From the NCBI GenBank assembly GCA_965230205.1, contig OZ245996.1, positions 3,286,001-3,350,000 on the forward strand: a stretch of DNA of 64,000 nt, in the 5' to 3' direction. Positions 16,428-25,326 of this stretch are shown in pieces. The translations under genes and the position numbers were made by a program. This DNA is from CANLBN01 sp965230205 (GTDB lineage: Bacteria > Pseudomonadota > Gammaproteobacteria > Pseudomonadales > Cellvibrionaceae). The notes beneath the pieces are model-generated. The model was not told the DNA's origin, did no database searches, and was given only the letters and a program-made list of their open reading frames with translations. Within the stretch, counting starts at the first letter, position 1, and each line of letters starts with the position of its first letter.

Positions 16428-17402
16428 TTACTTAAGGAATGATGTGTCGACAACAGTGCTGTAGTCAGCTTTTGCTGGAGCAGCTTCAGTGGCAAACATT
16501 TTACCCATGAAAGGTAACATTGTCGCTACACGACCATCTTTACCGAAGTAGTCTTCAAATTGCTCGTCAACAGTAGGGAATGCAAAACCGTCCATTTGAG
16601 CTTCTGTTTTTTCAACACTTAGACCTGCGTCACTTGCAATCACATCGATTTTTGAATCGTCTTCAGCAAATTCAGCGTTAGCTTCATGAGTAACTTCTAG
16701 GAAGCGGCGTAGGGCTTCAGGTTTTTCTTGAGCAAATTTATCAGTGACTGAGATGATGTCAAAGCTAGTGATACCAGCAGCTTTCTTTTCAGCTGAAGTT
16801 AACATAGGCTTGCCTGCTTCTTTCATTTTAGAAAGTGAGTTTTCACCATAACCGCAAGCCATAGCAACTGCTCCGTCAACTAGTGATACTGCACCGTCAG
16901 CAGGCTCTTGGTCAACAACAGTAACTTTATTAATGTCCACACCTAAATGTCTCATTGTCATGCGGAAGCCAAAATCAGCCATAGTATTTAGAGGAACAGC
17001 AACTGATTTGCCTTCTAGTTCAGCAGCGTTTGCTTTGCTGATGCCAGATTTACCACTTACAATACAGTCATCAGCAGCGCCATAAGCAACAGCGATACCA
17101 ACCATTTTAATAGGAGCGTTAGCGTTTACCGCATTAACGAAAGGTGCTAGACCTTGGCTGAATGAAATATCAATATCACCAGCTAGCATAGCTTCAGTCA
17201 TAGCACCGCCACTACCGAAGTTGATCCAGTTAACTTTTTCCCCTAATACTTTATCGTAAGTTTTCTCAACCTTGGCTACCTGGTTTGGAGTAGCCCATTC
17301 AAGGAAGTACGCGACATTAACATCAGCAACAGCAGTTGAAGCAAGTGAGCCCGCTAGAGCAATAGTTGATGCATACTTTAGGATATTTTTTATAGGTTTC
17401 AT
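16428..17402 (-). CDS. tauA: Taurine ABC transporter periplasmic substrate-binding protein
   Basis: TauA/SsuA-type binding protein (324 residues) that captures taurine in the periplasm. A Sec signal peptide is evident (basic start, hydrophobic core, AVA cleavage after about residue 26). The mature start DVNVAYFLEWATPNQVAK and the GSGGAMTEAMLAGDIDISFSQG region match the family. An AGAGG ribosome site precedes the ATG. It is the first gene of tauABC, reading away from etfBA across a 775-base gap. Ligand specificity for taurine is inferred from context. Confidence 0.87.
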   Translation of the reverse strand: MKPIKNILKYASTIALAGSLASTAVADVNVAYFLEWATPNQVAKVEKTYDKVLGEKVNWINFGSGGAMTEAMLAGDIDISFSQGLAPFVNAVNANAPIKMVGIAVAYGAADDCIVSGKSGISKANAAELEGKSVAVPLNTMADFGFRMTMRHLGVDINKVTVVDQEPADGAVSLVDGAVAMACGYGENSLSKMKEAGKPMLTSAEKKAAGITSFDIISVTDKFAQEKPEALRRFLEVTHEANAEFAEDDSKIDVIASDAGLSVEKTEAQMDGFAFPTVDEQFEDYFGKDGRVATMLPFMGKMFATEAAPAKADYSTVVDTSFLK

Positions 17403-18177
17403 TATATGGCCTCTAAGTGGTTTGTAATCGTGAAGAATTAATAATTCATTTGTTATATTGTTATTGAAAATAATGAACTCCCGCTAATCAAAGCCGAAAT
17501 TCAATCTACGATATATTTAATAAAGCCTTTTGGATCAATTAAAACACAAAATATGACCCAGTGGTTCGTTTTTATTATAAATATATAGGTCGACTATACA
17601 ATATCTATTTTGAGATTGAGGGTATCAGTTGGAATGTGACGATTGGTCCAGATGGGAGGCGCAAAATATTGCATTGATCCCATTTTTTGTGCACGCATAA
17701 CGGCGAAATCAAAACAAATTAGAATTGAGGGGTTGTTAAGCTCAAATTTAGCAATTGCTTGATTGCTTGTTGGGATATTTGATCGCGACGAGCCATTAGA
17801 ATAACAATGATTTACTGGTTTTGCATCATTTTGGGTCATTAATTATATTTTATGAATTGTTATTTATCATTAATTGATGTTTTCGGTGTCTTTTGTGGTG
17901 CGAAAAAACGCATTTTTTTGCATTTTTTTGCTCTTATTCTAAGTTGTCGCAAGCGCATAAAAAGCCGTCGCAAGCGTATATATTCAAGTGTTTCGCTGAG
18001 CTTATCTTCTTATAGGGAATAATTTTAATAGCGTAGTAAAAAACGATTGACAAAAAGTCTATTTGTCATCAATATTCCCGTGAAAATTAATCCAAGAATT
18101 TCATTCTTGAGTGTTATTTTATATTTTTTATTCTAAATGACTGTGCTAACTGCATAGAAAATGCCTGGAAAATAGAG
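17403..18177. promoter_or_regulatory. Divergent control region between tauABC and etfBA
   Basis: This gap must hold both divergent promoters. Visible elements are a tandem 10-mer CATTTTTTTG (17911-17930), a pair of 14-base direct repeats (17946-17959 and 17967-17980), and an inverted repeat GACAAA/TTTGTC near 18049-18067 that overlaps a possible -35 TTGACA. An 81-codon frame on the minus strand (17594-17839) looks non-coding. No known RNA family was recognised. Confidence 0.45.
17946..17980 (+). repeat. Two direct repeats GTCGCAAGCGyATA spaced two helical turns
   Basis: GTCGCAAGCGCATA at 17946-17959 recurs as GTCGCAAGCGTATA at 17967-17980, with a start-to-start distance of 21 bases. The GC-rich repeats stand out in AT-rich intergenic DNA, about 200 bases before etfB. 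They look like a tandem operator for a regulator of the etfBA-purU-folD genes or of tauABC. Confidence 0.55.
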
Positions 18178-18930
18178 GTGATTATGAAAATACTGGTTGG
18201 AATTAAGCGGGTTGTTGACGCCAATATCAAGGTACGGATCAAAGCTGATAATTCAGCGGTCGATGTTGAAAAGCTGAAAATGGTTGTTAATCCATTTTGT
18301 GAGATTGCAATTGAAGAAGCATTACGCTTAAAAGAATCTGGTGCAGCAACTGAAGTTATTGCAGTCAGTGTAGGCCCTGATAGCTGTCAAGAGCAGTTAC
18401 GTACGGCTTTGGCACTTGGTGCGGACCGTGTTATCCATGTTGCGACTGACGAAATCACTCAACCATTAGCGGTTGCTAAATTGTTTAATGCTGTTGTTGA
18501 AAAAGAGAAGCCTGGCTTGGTTCTTTTTGGTAAGCAATCAATTGATGGCGACAATAACCAAACGGGTCAGATGCTAGCGGCTTTATCAGGCATGCCACAG
18601 GGTACATTTGCTTCTGAGTTGGCTTTTGAAGGTGACGAAATCATCGTAACCCGTGAAGTTGACAGTGGATTACAAAAAGTAGCACTTAAGCTGCCAGCAG
18701 TTGTTACTGCTGATCTACGTTTGAATGAGCCACGCTATGTTTCTCTACCAAACTTAATGAAAGCAAAACGCAAGCCTATTGAAAGCATGTCAGTTGCTGA
18801 TTTGGGTATCGATATCACTCCAAGATTGTCTACAGTAACCGTTCTTAACCCACCAGAACGTAGTGCCGGTGAAAGAGTTAGCAGTGTTGCTGAGTTAGTT
18901 GAAAAGTTGAAAGCTGAAGGAGCATTATAA
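18178..18930 (+). CDS. etfB: Electron transfer flavoprotein, beta subunit
   Basis: EtfB (250 residues, normal length) forms a heterodimer with EtfA that accepts electrons from flavin dehydrogenases. It starts MKILVGIKRVVDANIKVRI and contains the AMP-binding region around ALSGMPQGTFASEL. The likely donor is the dimethylglycine-dehydrogenase-like enzyme three genes downstream. Electrons would then reach quinone through ETF:quinone oxidoreductase, which is not in this window. Stop and etfA start overlap (TAATG). Confidence 0.9.
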   Translation: MIMKILVGIKRVVDANIKVRIKADNSAVDVEKLKMVVNPFCEIAIEEALRLKESGAATEVIAVSVGPDSCQEQLRTALALGADRVIHVATDEITQPLAVAKLFNAVVEKEKPGLVLFGKQSIDGDNNQTGQMLAALSGMPQGTFASELAFEGDEIIVTREVDSGLQKVALKLPAVVTADLRLNEPRYVSLPNLMKAKRKPIESMSVADLGIDITPRLSTVTVLNPPERSAGERVSSVAELVEKLKAEGAL

Positions 18931-19880
18931 TGAGTATTCTAGTAATTGCTGAACACAACAATGAAGAAATCCAATCAGCGACGGCTAATACCGTAACTGC
19001 TGCAAAACAACTTGCTGAAAAGGCGGGTTGTGAAATTACAGTTTTGGTTGCTGGCCACAATTGTGGTGCGGTTGCTGAAGCTGCCAGTGCCATCCCAGGT
19101 GTTGCAAAAGTATTGTTGGCAGATTGCCCAGCATTAGAAAAGCAACTTCCAGAGAACTTTGCTCCATATCTAGCAGAGTTGGTTAAGGGCCAATCTTTTA
19201 CCTATGTTATGGCGCCGTCAACTACTCAAGGTAAAAACGTATTACCAAGAGCTGCTGCTTTGATGGACGTAGCTCAAATTTCTGATATCACAGAAATTGT
19301 TGATGCGGAAACCTTTGTTCGTCCAATTTATGCAGGTAATGCACTTCAAACATTAAAAAGTAGTGACAGTATCAAGACCATGACTGTTCGTACTGCTGCT
19401 TTTGATACTGCAGAATTAACCGGTGGTAGTTGTCCAGTTGAAACACTTGACGCTGCTGCTGATGCAGGTATTTCACGTTTTATTAGTGAAGAAGTTGTTC
19501 AATCTGATCGCCCTGAATTAAGTACTGCTCGTATCATTGTTTCTGGTGGTCGCGGTATGCAATCAGGTGATAATTTCTCAATGTTAGAGAAAGTAGCTGA
19601 TAAATTAGGTGCAGCTGTTGGTGCCTCTCGTGCTGCGGTGGATGCGGGTTACGTGCCTAATGATATGCAAGTTGGGCAAACAGGTAAAATTGTTGCTCCT
19701 GACCTTTACATCGCTGTTGGTATTTCCGGTGCGATTCAGCATTTAGCCGGTATGAAAGATTCTAAAGTTATTGTAGCTATCAACAAAGATGAAGATGCCC
19801 CTATATTTAATGTTGCCGATTTTGGTTTAGTTGCCGACTTGTTCGACGCGATTCCAGAACTGGAAGCTGAATTAGGTTAA
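18930..19880 (+). CDS. etfA: Electron transfer flavoprotein, alpha subunit
   Basis: EtfA (316 residues) binds FAD in its C-terminal half: GGRGMQSGDNFSMLEKVADK, GASRAAVDAGYV, GQTGKIVAPDLYIAVGISGA and VAINKDEDAPIFNVADFG. Its ATG overlaps the etfB stop by one base, so the two subunits are translationally coupled. Because etfBA sit with purU, the DMGDH-like gene and folD, this ETF is probably dedicated to N-demethylation rather than fatty-acid oxidation. Confidence 0.9.
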   Translation: MSILVIAEHNNEEIQSATANTVTAAKQLAEKAGCEITVLVAGHNCGAVAEAASAIPGVAKVLLADCPALEKQLPENFAPYLAELVKGQSFTYVMAPSTTQGKNVLPRAAALMDVAQISDITEIVDAETFVRPIYAGNALQTLKSSDSIKTMTVRTAAFDTAELTGGSCPVETLDAAADAGISRFISEEVVQSDRPELSTARIIVSGGRGMQSGDNFSMLEKVADKLGAAVGASRAAVDAGYVPNDMQVGQTGKIVAPDLYIAVGISGAIQHLAGMKDSKVIVAINKDEDAPIFNVADFGLVADLFDAIPELEAELG

Positions 19881-19902
19881 TCAATTCAATAATTAATAAA
19901 TG

Positions 19903-19922
19903 TTGCCGCTTAATTGCGGCAA
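19903..19922 (+). other. Small hairpin between etfA and purU
   Basis: TTGCCGC (19903-19909) pairs with GCGGCAA (19916-19922). No T-run follows, so it is more likely an mRNA-stabilising or processing stem than a terminator. Confidence 0.4.
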
Positions 19923-19949
19923 TGAAAGTTTTACTGGAGAAATAAAATA

Positions 19950-20804
19950 ATGAGTCGTACTTATCGTCTTATTTTTGACTGCCCTGACCAAGTTGGAATT
20001 GTTACTCAGGTTGGTGGAGTAATTACAGATAATGGGGGTTGGATTTCGGATGCCTCTCACCATTCTGATGTAGATAGTAATTGGTTTTTTTCTCGCTTAG
20101 AAGTTAATGCTGATTCTTTACCGTTTGATGTGGAAACACTGCGTGAAAAATTTAAGCCTGTAGAAGAAAAGTTAAATTTGAATTTGCGCATTGTTGACAG
20201 CGAACAACCTAAAAAAGTCATCCTAATGTGTAGTAAAGGCTCGCATTGTATGTCTGATTTATTGGATCGTTGGAAAACGGGCGATATTAAGTGCGATATT
20301 CCTTGTGTTATTTCAAACCACGATGATATGCGTGAGTTAGTGGAACACTACGGTATTCCCTATCATCATGTACCCATTGAAAAAGATAATAAAGCAGTTG
20401 GATTTGCAGAAATGGAGCGTCTAGTTGATGAGTATCAAGCAGACTGTGTTGTTTTAGCACGTTATATGCAGATTATTCCTCAAGCACTCTGTGAAAAGTA
20501 TTCACATAAAATTATCAATATTCATCACAGCTTTTTGCCTTCTTTTATTGGTGGTTCACCTTATCATCAGGCTTCTCGTCGTGGCGTAAAATTAATTGGT
20601 GCAACTTGCCATTACGTTACAGAGCAACTTGATGAAGGTCCAATCATTGAGCAAGACGTTGTCCGTGTAAACCATAGTGATACGGTAGAAGATTTAGTTC
20701 GTCTTGGTAAAGATGTTGAGAAAAGCGTTTTAGCTCGAGGCTTGCGTGCTCATTTAGAAGATCAAATTTTAGTGCATGGCAATAAAACGGTTGTTTTTAA
20801 CTAA
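19950..20804 (+). CDS. purU: Formyltetrahydrofolate deformylase
   Basis: PurU (284 residues) hydrolyses 10-formyl-tetrahydrofolate to formate and free tetrahydrofolate. An N-terminal ACT domain (1-80, CPDQVGIVTQVGGVI) precedes a formyltransferase domain with Asn190 and His192 in the catalytic NIHHSFLPSF loop. In this cluster it would drain C1 units released by demethylation and return folate to the dehydrogenase. A TGGAG ribosome site lies before the ATG at 19950. It sits between etfA and the DMGDH-like gene. Confidence 0.9.
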   Translation: MSRTYRLIFDCPDQVGIVTQVGGVITDNGGWISDASHHSDVDSNWFFSRLEVNADSLPFDVETLREKFKPVEEKLNLNLRIVDSEQPKKVILMCSKGSHCMSDLLDRWKTGDIKCDIPCVISNHDDMRELVEHYGIPYHHVPIEKDNKAVGFAEMERLVDEYQADCVVLARYMQIIPQALCEKYSHKIINIHHSFLPSFIGGSPYHQASRRGVKLIGATCHYVTEQLDEGPIIEQDVVRVNHSDTVEDLVRLGKDVEKSVLARGLRAHLEDQILVHGNKTVVFN

Positions 20805-20858
20805 GTTGTTTATAGCTAAGCTATTTTGAAATCATCTAAATAATAAGAGAGTGATCCC

Positions 20859-20926
20859 ATTCAGTTGTTAATTTTTAATTAAATTAATAGCTGAATGAAA
20901 GTATGGCCCTTTAAGTAGGGGCCATA
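20859..20926 (+). other. Two stem-loops before the DMGDH-like gene
   Basis: ATTCAG 20859-20864 pairs with CTGAAT 20891-20896 across an AT-rich arm, and TATGGCCC 20902-20909 pairs with GGGCCATA 20919-20926. The second is strong. No poly-T follows either. They may set mRNA levels between purU and the next gene, or form a small cis-regulatory RNA. Confidence 0.4.
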
Positions 20927-20955
20927 GAAACAAAGAATTTCGGAGAAAATTGCCC

Positions 20956-23406
20956 ATGTCTAAACAATTACCGTCATCTGCTCAGGTCGTCATCGTTGGC
21001 GGTGGTGTCATCGGCTGCAGCATTGCTTATCACTTAACGAAAGTAGGTATCACTGATGTGGTCCTTTTAGAGCGTAAAACGCTTACCTGTGGTACAACTT
21101 GGCATGCAGCAGGTTTGGTCCCCACCTTGCGTGCGAGTTATAACATGTCAATGCTGGCTAACTACAGCGCTAGTTTATATGACACCTTAGAGGCTGAAAC
21201 AGGTCAAGCTACAGGCTTTGTTCGCAATGGTTCTTTAACAATTGCAACGAATAAAGAGCGCTTAGCTGAAATCAAGCGTGGTGCTTCAATGGCTAAAGTT
21301 GCAGGCTTTCCCTGCGACGTTATCAGCCCGGAGCAAGCAAAAGAAATGTGGCCATTGTTAAACGTCGATGATGTTATTGGTGCGATTCATTTGCCGATGG
21401 ATGGTATGGCAAGCCCTGTTGATGTGACTCAAGCACTGGCTAAAGGTGCACGCATGGGCGGTGCAAAAATCTTCGAAAATACTAAAGTATTAGATATGAA
21501 AACTCGTGACGGAAAAGTTGCGGGTGTTGTAACTGAGCACGGTGATATTGATGCAGAGTTTGTTGTTAACTGTGCAGGGATGTGGGCTCGTGATTTTGGT
21601 CGTAAGGCAGGCGTTAATGTTCCATTGCATGCCGCAGAACATTTTTATGTTGTAACAGAAAGCATGCCTGATTTGGCCGAAGGTTTGCCAACAATGCGTG
21701 ATATGGATGGTTACTGCTACTACAAACCCGATGCAGGCAAATTGTTGGTCGGTATGTTTGAGCCTGGCGCTAAGCCATGGGGTATGGATGGTATTCCAGA
21801 TGATTTTTCTTTTGATGAGTTACCAGAAGATTTTGATCACTTGGAACCATACTTAGAAGCAGCAATGCATCGTGTACCAAAGTTAGAACAAACAGGTTTG
21901 CAAGTATTCTTTAATGGTCCTGAGTCATTTACTCCTGATGATCGTTATCAATTAGGTGAAGCGCCTGAATTGAAAAACTATTTCGTAGCAGCTGGTTTTA
22001 ACTCTGTTGGTATTCAGTCTGCTGGTGGTGCTGGCAAAATGTTAGCTGAGTGGATTAAATTAGGTCATGCTCCACGTGACTTATGGGATGTAGATATTCG
22101 TCGTAATATGCCTTTCCAAGGTAATGAGCGTTACTTGTATGATCGCACAACGGAATCATTGGGATTGTTGTACGAAACGCATTATCCATTTAAACAATTT
22201 AAAACAGCTCGTGGTGTAAGACGTTCTGTCTTGCATGATAAGTTGGCATCGTTAGGTGCAGTTTTTGGTGTCGATAACGGCTGGGAGCGAGCCAACTGGT
22301 TTGCTAATGAAGGTCAAGCGCCAGAATATGAATATTCTTTTGGTCGCCAAAACTGGTTTGAAAATAACAAGGCTGAGCACGAAGCTGTTCGAAATGCGGT
22401 TGGGGTGATTGATCAGAGTTCTTTCTCTAAGTATCAAGTTGAAGGCCCTGATGCAGAAAAATTCTTAAATAGAGTTTGTTCGAATAACGTTGCGGTTGCG
22501 GTTGGGAAAATGGTTTATACCCAATGGTTGAACGATCGCGGCGGTATTGAAGCGGATGTGACAGTTACACGATTGGCTGAAGATAAATATTTTGTTGTTT
22601 CTGGTGTAGCTACGCAAACGCGTGATATGGATTGGCTGAAGCGTAATAAAGCAGATGATGAAGTTGTTTTCATCAATGATATAACGTCTGCCATTGCTGT
22701 TGTTACTGTGATGGGCCCAAGAGCACGTGATACGTTAAGCAAATTAACAAGTGATGATATTTCTAACGAAGGTTTTCCTTTTGCAACGTCAAAAGAAATT
22801 GATGTCCATTATGCAAAAGTTCGTGCGTCACGTATCACTTATGTTGGTGAGTTAGGTTGGGAGCTTTATATTGCGACGGAATATGCACCAAGTGTGTTCG
22901 ATGCAATTCTCGAAGCAGGTGAAGAGTTTGGTATTAAGCCTTATGGCTATCACACAATGAATTCATTGCGTATGGAAAAATGTTACCGTCATTGGGGGCA
23001 CGACATAACGGATGAAGACACTGTATTGGAAGCAGGTTTAGGCTTTGCTTCTGACTTTGAAAAAGAAGGTGGCTTTATTGGTAAAGAAGCATTGCTTGAA
23101 CAGAAAGCGCAGGGCTTATTAAAGAAACGCTTTATCGCTTTCTTATTCGAAGATCCAGAACCTCTTTGTTATCACGAAGAGCCAATTTATGCTAATGGTG
23201 AAATCGTTGGTCGTACAACGGCAGGTATGTTTGGTCATAGCGTTGGTGCAACGGTTGCGATGGGCTATGTTAATCATGAAGGTGGCATTAATAAAGAGTG
23301 GTTAGATAACACTGAATTCGAAATCGAAGTCGAATGTGTTCGCTATAAAGTTAAGCCATCTTTGCGTTCGCTTTATGATCCTGCTATGGAAAAAATCAAG
23401 TGTTAA
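20956..23406 (+). CDS. Dimethylglycine/sarcosine dehydrogenase-like flavoprotein with GcvT domain
   Basis: An 816-residue two-domain enzyme. The N-terminal half is a DAO-type FAD domain: dinucleotide fold VVIVGGGVIGCSIAYHL (11-27) and TTWHAAGL, whose His50 matches the covalently flavinylated His of DMGDH. The C-terminal half (about 430-816) is a GcvT/aminomethyltransferase domain that would hand the methylene group to tetrahydrofolate. Such enzymes oxidise N-methyl groups, giving 5,10-methylene-THF and reduced ETF. Dimethylglycine or sarcosine is the family substrate, but the taurine neighbours suggest N-methylated taurines as an alternative (inference). I prefer ATG 20956, preceded by CGGAG, over TTG 20950. 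Confidence 0.82.
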   Translation: MSKQLPSSAQVVIVGGGVIGCSIAYHLTKVGITDVVLLERKTLTCGTTWHAAGLVPTLRASYNMSMLANYSASLYDTLEAETGQATGFVRNGSLTIATNKERLAEIKRGASMAKVAGFPCDVISPEQAKEMWPLLNVDDVIGAIHLPMDGMASPVDVTQALAKGARMGGAKIFENTKVLDMKTRDGKVAGVVTEHGDIDAEFVVNCAGMWARDFGRKAGVNVPLHAAEHFYVVTESMPDLAEGLPTMRDMDGYCYYKPDAGKLLVGMFEPGAKPWGMDGIPDDFSFDELPEDFDHLEPYLEAAMHRVPKLEQTGLQVFFNGPESFTPDDRYQLGEAPELKNYFVAAGFNSVGIQSAGGAGKMLAEWIKLGHAPRDLWDVDIRRNMPFQGNERYLYDRTTESLGLLYETHYPFKQFKTARGVRRSVLHDKLASLGAVFGVDNGWERANWFANEGQAPEYEYSFGRQNWFENNKAEHEAVRNAVGVIDQSSFSKYQVEGPDAEKFLNRVCSNNVAVAVGKMVYTQWLNDRGGIEADVTVTRLAEDKYFVVSGVATQTRDMDWLKRNKADDEVVFINDITSAIAVVTVMGPRARDTLSKLTSDDISNEGFPFATSKEIDVHYAKVRASRITYVGELGWELYIATEYAPSVFDAILEAGEEFGIKPYGYHTMNSLRMEKCYRHWGHDITDEDTVLEAGLGFASDFEKEGGFIGKEALLEQKAQGLLKKRFIAFLFEDPEPLCYHEEPIYANGEIVGRTTAGMFGHSVGATVAMGYVNHEGGINKEWLDNTEFEIEVECVRYKVKPSLRSLYDPAMEKIKC

Positions 23407-23458
23407 GAGAGTTGTCTTAGCGTTACGTTTTTAAACAATCTAGTAATGAGATTAATCA

Positions 23459-24304
23459 ATGACTGCCATTATTCTTGATGGGAAAGCGCTGGTAAAACAG
23501 CGCGAAGTAAAATTAGAAAGTGATGTTGCTGAATTAATTCAGCGTAATGGTAATCGCACGCCTATATTAGCAACGATTTTGGTAGGCAGCGATCCAGCAT
23601 CTGGTACTTATGTTCAAATGAAAGGCAATGCTTGCCGACGCATTGGAATGGACTCTATTAAAGTAGAATTGCCTGAAGAGACGACAACTGAACAATTATT
23701 AGCAAAAATTGGTGAGTTAAATCAAAACCCTGATGTTCATGGTATTTTGTTGCAGCACCCTGTGCCTGCTCAAATCGATGAGCGTGCCTGTTTTGATGCA
23801 ATATCAATTGAAAAAGATGTCGATGGAGTGACAACCAAAGGCTATGGTCTGATGGCGATGGGGGAGCCTGCTTATGGTTCAGCGACTCCAGCAGGTATTA
23901 TGCATTTGCTTGAACATTACAATATTGAATTGAGTGGCAAGCATGCGGTAATCGTAGGGCGTAGTCCTATTTTAGGAAAACCGATGGCTGCTATGTTGTT
24001 GAATGCGAATTGTACCGTCACTATCTGCCATTCAAGAACAACCGATTTAGCAAGCCATATTAAGCAAGCTGATATACTTGTCGGAGCGGTTGGGCGTCCA
24101 GAGTTTATTAAGGCAGAATGGGTTAAAGATGGTGCTGTTGTTGTTGATGCAGGATATCACCCAGGCGGTCTTGGAGATATTGATAAAAGTGGCTTGGAAG
24201 AGCGTGTTGCAGCGCTAACGCCTGTTCCAGGAGGCGTTGGCCCAATGACTATCAATGCCCTTATTAGTCAAACCTTAACTGCGGCTCAACGAGCAGCTCA
24301 GTAG
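23459..24304 (+). CDS. folD: Methylenetetrahydrofolate dehydrogenase/cyclohydrolase
   Basis: FolD (281 residues) converts 5,10-methylene-THF to 10-formyl-THF through a methenyl intermediate, using NADP. Tyr51 and Lys55 in GTYVQMKGNACRR form the active site. The GILLQHPVPAQID and GRSPILGKPMAAML motifs are typical. It links the upstream dehydrogenase (methylene-THF) to PurU (10-formyl-THF), completing a C1-to-formate path within one cluster. It is probably a dedicated second copy, but the rest of the genome is not visible. The start follows the previous stop by 52 bases. Confidence 0.9.
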   Translation: MTAIILDGKALVKQREVKLESDVAELIQRNGNRTPILATILVGSDPASGTYVQMKGNACRRIGMDSIKVELPEETTTEQLLAKIGELNQNPDVHGILLQHPVPAQIDERACFDAISIEKDVDGVTTKGYGLMAMGEPAYGSATPAGIMHLLEHYNIELSGKHAVIVGRSPILGKPMAAMLLNANCTVTICHSRTTDLASHIKQADILVGAVGRPEFIKAEWVKDGAVVVDAGYHPGGLGDIDKSGLEERVAALTPVPGGVGPMTINALISQTLTAAQRAAQ

Positions 24305-24329
24305 GTTTTCTTTATCTCTTATTTTCAGT

Positions 24330-24366
24330 TAGCCATTTCAACAAAGCGTACTTGGTGAAATGGCTA
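24330..24366 (+). terminator. Stem-loop after folD
   Basis: TAGCCATTTCA (24330-24340) pairs perfectly with TGAAATGGCTA (24356-24366). It lacks a T-tract, so termination would be weak or Rho-assisted. It probably marks the end of the etfBA-folD unit. Confidence 0.45.
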
Positions 24367-24467
24367 TAACCCGCCCAATTTGCTCAATAGGTGCCCAGAT
24401 AGATACTTTATCTTGATGGCGTCTGATATTATCCGTTTTTTATATTTCAAAGAAGAAGGTTATCTTA

Positions 24468-25073
24468 ATGTCGCAATCTGCTAGTTCTGTTTTTGCTGAT
24501 ATGGATAAAAACAAAATTCGTATAGGTCACCAGATTCGTGACTTACGAAAAGCAAAGGGTATAACTCTTTCCTATATAGCTGAAAAAATTGGTAAATCAG
24601 TCGGTTATGTTAGCCAGGTCGAGCGTGGCGTTTCCTCTTTGCCTATCTCTGTTTTGCAGGCTATTAGTGAAGTGTTGGGTGTGCAAATTACATGGTTTTT
24701 TCATACAGAAAATCAACAAAAAACTGATGAAATTAATTATGTTGTCCGAAGTGATTCTCGGCGTAGCCTCGATTTCTCGGATACCGGTATCAGCGAAGAG
24801 CTTTTATCACCTAGGCTGAGCGGTGATTTATTGATGATTTTAACCACTTTCTCTCCGGGGGCAGAAACCGGTAAAGAGCCTCGTAAACGTAAAGGCGAAG
24901 AGGGGGGATATATTAAATCAGGAACCTTAGAGCTAACCATTGGAACAAAACGCTTTACCTTGAAAGAAGGGGATAGCTTTTCAATTGTTGGAGATGACCC
25001 GCATTTTGTTCGAAATCCTTCTACAGACCAAGATGCTGTTGTGCTTTGGGTGATGACTCCGCCTGTTTACTAA
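24468..25073 (+). CDS. XRE-family regulator with C-terminal cupin domain
   Basis: 201 residues: an N-terminal HTH_3 domain (about 17-75; IRDLRKAKGITLSYIAEKIG and YVSQVERGVSSLPISVLQ) and a C-terminal cupin (about 120-198; GEEGGYIKSGTLELTIG, GDSFSIVGDDPHFVRNPS). This HTH-cupin architecture (as in PuuR) usually senses a small amine or organic acid. It sits directly after folD and before the GMC gene, so it may control the demethylation cluster. The tandem repeat at 17946 is a candidate site. An AGAAGG ribosome site precedes the ATG. Confidence 0.82.
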   Translation: MSQSASSVFADMDKNKIRIGHQIRDLRKAKGITLSYIAEKIGKSVGYVSQVERGVSSLPISVLQAISEVLGVQITWFFHTENQQKTDEINYVVRSDSRRSLDFSDTGISEELLSPRLSGDLLMILTTFSPGAETGKEPRKRKGEEGGYIKSGTLELTIGTKRFTLKEGDSFSIVGDDPHFVRNPSTDQDAVVLWVMTPPVY

Positions 25074-25218
25074 TTTTCTACGGGCAATGCGAATAATTAC
25101 AATAATAAATCCTAGTGGTAATTTTTAGTCAATCTATTAGCGGGAAAATTTCAAGTTTAGCAATTCTTTATATTTTCTTGTTGTTTTTTGTTTAAAACGA
25201 GACATCTTGAATCATTAA

Positions 25219-25233
25219 TTGAATAAAATGGTT
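25219..25233 (+). promoter_or_regulatory. 15-base motif shared by the GMC and IclR/TRAP upstream regions
   Basis: TTGAATAAAATGGTT lies 94 bases before the GMC gene. The identical 15-mer occurs at 27926-27940, between the IclR regulator and the TRAP operon. It is a plausible shared operator, most simply for the IclR protein. Confidence 0.4.
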
Positions 25234-25326
25234 GATGCGAGGCGTTTTGATTGATAATCTAAGCGAATAAGTTATATTTGTCCCCAAAAAAATTTAGACA
25301 ATAAAAAAACAAATGGTGTTTCTATT

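Noticed and set aside
17594..17839. 81-codon minus-strand frame between tauA and etfB
   Set aside because: It has no recognisable motif, no good ribosome site and lies in the divergent control region. Its composition looks like translated AT-rich intergenic DNA.
20805..20949. Possible glycine riboswitch before the DMGDH-like gene
   Set aside because: I could not find the conserved glycine aptamer core; only two simple hairpins are visible.
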